A program made the position numbers and the translations under genes. Positions 7,758 to 9,854 of a DNA stretch of 9,854 nucleotides are shown here, piece after piece. The notes under the pieces are model-generated. The model worked only from the letters and a program-made list of their open reading frames with translations. It was not told where the DNA came from and did no database searches. Source of the stretch: an uncultured Collinsella sp. GTDB lineage: Bacteria > Actinomycetota > Coriobacteriia > Coriobacteriales > Coriobacteriaceae. The stretch spans positions 1 through 9,854 of the forward strand of contig USDE01000037.1 in NCBI GenBank assembly GCA_900553345.1, read 5' to 3'. Positions within the stretch are counted from its first letter, which is position 1; each line of letters starts with the position of its first letter.

Positions 7758-7910
7758 TTCCTTTGCAGGGCTCGGCATGTCGCCCCAGACGCCGCCGGCC
7801 AGACCAAAGCGATCCGCGGTGCATCCGTGGGCATGAGCCCTTCCGCACGCCTTCGGGCCAATTTACGGAACCGTGCGTAGCTCGCCCCAGCTGGTCGCTT
7901 CATAAACAGA

Positions 7911-8044
7911 CCGGTTTACTACGCCGATTCCCGGATTTCCGACCTCACGCCTACTTTCGCAAAACGGGCAGGCAATCTACCTGCGGTTTTACGAGCGGCG
8001 AAATCAGTGTGTTCAGTCACCCTCAATCCAACGTAGTAAACCGG
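7911..8044. repeat. 134-bp element with 13-bp terminal inverted repeats (MITE-like)
   Basis: The ends CCGGTTTACTACG (7911-7923) and CGTAGTAAACCGG (8032-8044) are exact reverse complements. The centre is also palindromic, with GCAGG/CCTGC around CAATCTA and flanking AAAAC/GTTTT and TTCGC/GCGAA-like matches. The whole segment can therefore fold into one long imperfect hairpin. No transposase and no clear target duplication are visible. It could be a non-autonomous mobile element, a REP-like repeat or a structured regulatory RNA. Confidence 0.6.
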
Positions 8045-8089
8045 CATGGTTTTAAAATGGCACTTAATTACTGACAGCATATAAAGTAT

Positions 8090-8110
8090 TAAAAATGCCC
8101 ACTTGGCCAT
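8090..8110 (-). terminator. Possible weak terminator of the nuclease-like gene
   Basis: Two nucleotides after the stop codon, ATGGCC and GGGCAT pair on the minus strand with one G-G mismatch around loop AAGT, followed by TTTTTA. Stem strength is low, so termination may be inefficient. Confidence 0.35.
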
Positions 8111-8112
8111 TA

Positions 8113-9267
8113 TTACTTACCAATACCGAGCCAATTGCACAGAACGTTGGCCCGCAATCTGGTCTCAGCGCATCTCATCGCCTCGGTTTTTGGCTTGTAG
8201 CGCAACTCTAATCGCTCACACACACTGTGAATGATGGCATCAAGCTGATCGTGATCATTGAGCATGTCATGGGTTACAAGAAATACGTCGTATCCCATGC
8301 TTTGCAATGCTGTCATTCGGGTGGCATCGTGGTCAAGCACGGCGCCCGATCCATGGATAGCCTCTCCTTGAAGTTCGATAATCACAGCCTTCATTGTTAT
8401 TGGATTTACGATGACGATATCGCCGTAACAGATTTTCTGACCTGCGATTTTCCGAGCTGAATTCGACAGCGGTGTTAAGTCGTTGACGAATATGTTTTTA
8501 AACTCCGCTCCGCCGGCACGCCTCGGATGACTCAGTAACATGATTCCAGCAACTTCTAGCGGGGATGCAGCGATACCCATTATCTGCCGTGCGGCTTCGT
8601 GGAATTTCTTTCCCCACATCTCGCCTTTAACCTTCGCTGCAAATCTATGCAGTTCTTCTATTTCAATAAGAGGCTTTCTCATCCAGAGCGATGTGCCCTT
8701 TCCGCTAGCTGTATTTCCGGATCCGTTATCCTGCTGCTCACTTTGATCATTCTTGCTGTCCTTCTGGTGCGCCCGAGCATGGACTCGCTTCCATGGGATC
8801 TCATCTTGAGTTTCGTCTAGTTCAAACAAACTTTCTGTGGTGTACTGCTCTTCTTCTGATTTTGTCTGCTCAAGTGCTATGTCGACCGCGGGCGATGGTT
8901 TAAAAACCGAGAACCATCCGCAGAACTCGTACATAGCCAGAACCAGGTCGCATGAAGACACGCTTCGAGTCATGGTGAATAGCGTATTAAGAGGGTCAGT
9001 GACGCTAAAGCCCATACCCGTGTCGATGGAAACCTTCTCTGTATAGGCGCTGTTCCATCGGATGGTCCGTCTTGTCTCAGAATGCAGGTTGCTTCGTGTT
9101 GATGCTGCTGTGATGATTGGCGTCTTGAGGACGTCGACTACAAAGGGCGATTGGGATAGAGCTCGCCAGCCGTCTTCGGAGTTGGGTAGGTGCGGGTAGA
9201 GGTTGCGCACCTGCGGTGGGCAGCGCCAGTAGCGGAATGCTGTGTTTGCGCAGACGATTTCGTCCAT
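8113..9267 (-). CDS. Putative PD-(D/E)XK nuclease-like protein, accessory
   Basis: This 384-residue soluble protein resembles a lineage-specific family common in Coriobacteria. The N-terminus (TAFRYWRCPPQVR, about 9-21) is followed by a low-complexity, charged insertion at about 132-193 (Glu, Gln, Ser, Asn-rich). Next come a helical block (about 200-235) and the motif ASPLEVAGIMLLSHPRRAGG (234-253). The C-terminal part has YGDIVIV with D283, IELQGE with E298/Q300/E302, H305, D312, D314 and R317, and GYDVFLVTHDML. This layout of D...ExQ...H...D..R matches a Vsr/DUF559-like endonuclease fold, with Gln in place of the usual Lys/Asp, so activity is uncertain. GGGGAGG lies about 5 nt before the ATG. 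Base composition is visibly less GC-rich than neighbours, it stands alone between two tRNAs, and transfer is likely. A role in defence is inference only. Confidence 0.82.
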   Translation of the reverse strand: MDEIVCANTAFRYWRCPPQVRNLYPHLPNSEDGWRALSQSPFVVDVLKTPIITAASTRSNLHSETRRTIRWNSAYTEKVSIDTGMGFSVTDPLNTLFTMTRSVSSCDLVLAMYEFCGWFSVFKPSPAVDIALEQTKSEEEQYTTESLFELDETQDEIPWKRVHARAHQKDSKNDQSEQQDNGSGNTASGKGTSLWMRKPLIEIEELHRFAAKVKGEMWGKKFHEAARQIMGIAASPLEVAGIMLLSHPRRAGGAEFKNIFVNDLTPLSNSARKIAGQKICYGDIVIVNPITMKAVIIELQGEAIHGSGAVLDHDATRMTALQSMGYDVFLVTHDMLNDHDQLDAIIHSVCERLELRYKPKTEAMRCAETRLRANVLCNWLGIGK

Positions 9268-9569
9268 TTGTGCCTCCCCTGGTATCGGCCGTTGATCGTG
9301 CGGATTGCGGGCATGGCCGATTATCTACCGGGACATCATGCGGGTAAGTACCGGAAGCAAACCAAAAGCTTGACGAGTTCTGCCGAAAAACCACCGTGTG
9401 ATAGAAATCCGCTGGAAGGCGCTTTGGGCATGTGGTCCCTATCTCCACATTTGTGCTCGGATCACATGGGGAATTCAATGAAAATACGCATGCGTTTTAT
9501 GCAAAACATGCAATGGCTTCAGCAAAAGGGTGCGGTAAAGAAATGACGCTTTATACGACTACGATTTAT

Positions 9570-9604
9570 TTTTGGTGTCAGTTTTGGTGTCACCCTTGTT
9601 GTCA
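9570..9604. repeat. Three tandem 12-bp repeats beside tRNA-Val
   Basis: TTTTGGTGTCA occurs at 9570-9580 and again at 9582-9592, and a degenerate copy CCTTGTTGTCA at 9594-9604, giving a period of 12. Read on the minus strand this encodes DNKGDTKTDTKNKS and a stop, which looks like the Asp-Thr-Lys repeat tail seen at the end of some phage-type integrases. It may be a leftover of an integrase 3' end or of an attachment region; no other integrase sequence is present. Confidence 0.5.
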
Positions 9605-9638
9605 AAAAGAAAAGGCCAGAAGTTTAACACCTCTGACC
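9604..9638 (-). terminator. Intrinsic terminator of tRNA-Val
   Basis: On the minus strand GGTCAGAGGT pairs with ACTTCTGGCC (10 bp, two G-U pairs) around loop GTTAA and is followed by TTTTCTTTTT. It starts 11 nt after the encoded CCA. Confidence 0.9.
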
Positions 9639-9649
9639 TGTGCTTTTGA

Positions 9650-9724
9650 TGGTGGGCGATACAAGATTCGAACTTGTGACCCCATCCGTGTGAAGGATAT
9701 GCTCTACCCCTGAGCCAATCGCCC
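9650..9724 (-). tRNA. tRNA-Val (anticodon CAC)
   Basis: The acceptor GGGCGAT pairs perfectly with ATCGCCC. The D arm is GCTC...GAGC, the anticodon stem TATCC/GGATG carries loop TTCACAC with anticodon CAC (reads GTG), and the T arm is ACAAG-TTCGAAT-CTTGT. The discriminator A and a complete CCA are encoded, unlike the tRNA-Ala in this window. Confidence 0.96.
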
Positions 9725-9744
9725 GTCGCCTTTCGGCAAAAGAG

Positions 9745-9774
9745 ATACTATCATAGCCGCGCGTGGTTTACCAA
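9745..9774 (-). promoter_or_regulatory. Candidate promoter of tRNA-Val
   Basis: A -10-like TAGTAT (9745-9750) and a -35-like TTGGTA (9769-9774) are 18 nt apart, with the -10 box 20 nt upstream of the mature tRNA. An overlapping TATGAT could serve instead. Each box matches the consensus at four of six positions. Confidence 0.45.
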
Positions 9775-9854
9775 GAACTTTTTGCCCTCGATTGTAAATT
9801 CGTTGGCGTCCCTTGATTATCAACTTCATCCGAACACCTCCCACATTCATCCGC

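Larger units (their letters stand above)
7602..8112. other. Gene-free region between tRNA-Ala and the nuclease-like gene
   Basis: No frame here has a convincing start with a ribosome binding site. The region contains the tRNA-Ala promoter, a GC-rich double hairpin, a 134-bp inverted-repeat element and a possible weak terminator, each listed separately. In the rest (about 7760-7910) I see nothing I can name. The change from GC-rich to more A/T-rich sequence near 7900 suggests at least two DNA origins. Confidence 0.6.
9268..9649. other. Leader region between tRNA-Val and the nuclease-like gene
   Basis: There is no convincing gene. It contains the tRNA-Val terminator, a short tandem repeat array, and at 9488-9511 an imperfect inverted repeat (GCAT..GTTTT, loop ATGC, AAAAC.ATGC) that could be an operator. 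The promoter of the nuclease-like gene should lie here, but I cannot pick -35 and -10 boxes with confidence. Confidence 0.5.

Noticed and set aside
7592..7903. Minus-strand 103-codon frame reaching into the tRNA-Ala gene
   Set aside because: It overlaps the tRNA and its promoter, lacks a ribosome binding site, and crosses the GC-rich hairpins.
7919..8110. Minus-strand 63-codon frame directly after the nuclease-like gene
   Set aside because: No good ribosome binding site; most of it lies in the inverted-repeat element, so the frame is more likely a by-product of that repeat.
9570..9604. CRISPR-like array
   Set aside because: Period of 12 bp without spacers and no cas genes in the window; these are plain tandem repeats.
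7602..9649. Complete integrative element between the two tRNAs
   Set aside because: No integrase or transposase gene and no duplicated tRNA end were found; only the possible remnant at 9570-9604.
9704..9829. 41-codon minus-strand frame with a good GGGAGG site 7 nt before its ATG
   Set aside because: It runs over the tRNA-Val promoter and stops inside the tRNA itself; the product shows no family signal. The ribosome binding site may be chance.

Overview
The window reads as a GC-rich Coriobacteriia chromosome, most likely Collinsella or a close relative (inference). The signs are the order S2P protease - scpA - scpB - rluB - cmk start, and a tRNA-flanked gene resembling a Coriobacteria-type PD-(D/E)XK-like protein family. 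All supported genes lie on the minus strand, so transcription runs from high to low coordinates.

Layout, in the direction of transcription. (1) 9850-9604: tRNA-Val(CAC) with its own promoter and a strong intrinsic terminator. (2) 9603-8113: a lower-GC accessory gene for a 384-residue protein with a C-terminal nuclease-like domain, preceded by a short tandem repeat array next to the tRNA. (3) 8112-7602: no convincing gene. This stretch holds a 134-bp element with perfect 13-bp terminal inverted repeats, a GC-rich double hairpin, and the promoter of the next tRNA. (4) 7601-7485: tRNA-Ala(GGC) and its terminator. (5) 7453-4444: an ABC-F ATPase, a small membrane protein overlapping its 3' end, and a site-2 (M50) protease, tightly packed. 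(6) 4359-1867: scpA, scpB and rluB, closely spaced or overlapping and each with a good ribosome binding site. ScpA and ScpB are the kleisin and winged-helix partners of SMC in chromosome condensation; RluB-type enzymes modify rRNA.

(7) 1800-1: here the sequence changes identity. The open reading frame after rluB begins exactly like cytidylate kinase (start MIVAIDGPAGSGKST, good ribosome binding site, expected operon position). Directly after the shared P-loop it becomes the ATPase half of an ABC exporter, followed with a 4-bp overlap by a second ABC exporter gene that runs off the window. Neither a complete Cmk nor a complete first exporter is present. The simplest explanation is a chimeric contig joined at the P-loop sequence common to both families, with positions below about 1740 coming from another genome, perhaps a high-GC Bacillota member. 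A true recombination cannot be excluded from sequence alone.

I do not see a complete new multi-gene system. The items most worth a second look are the P-loop junction, the nuclease-like gene between the two tRNAs, and the inverted-repeat element beside it.
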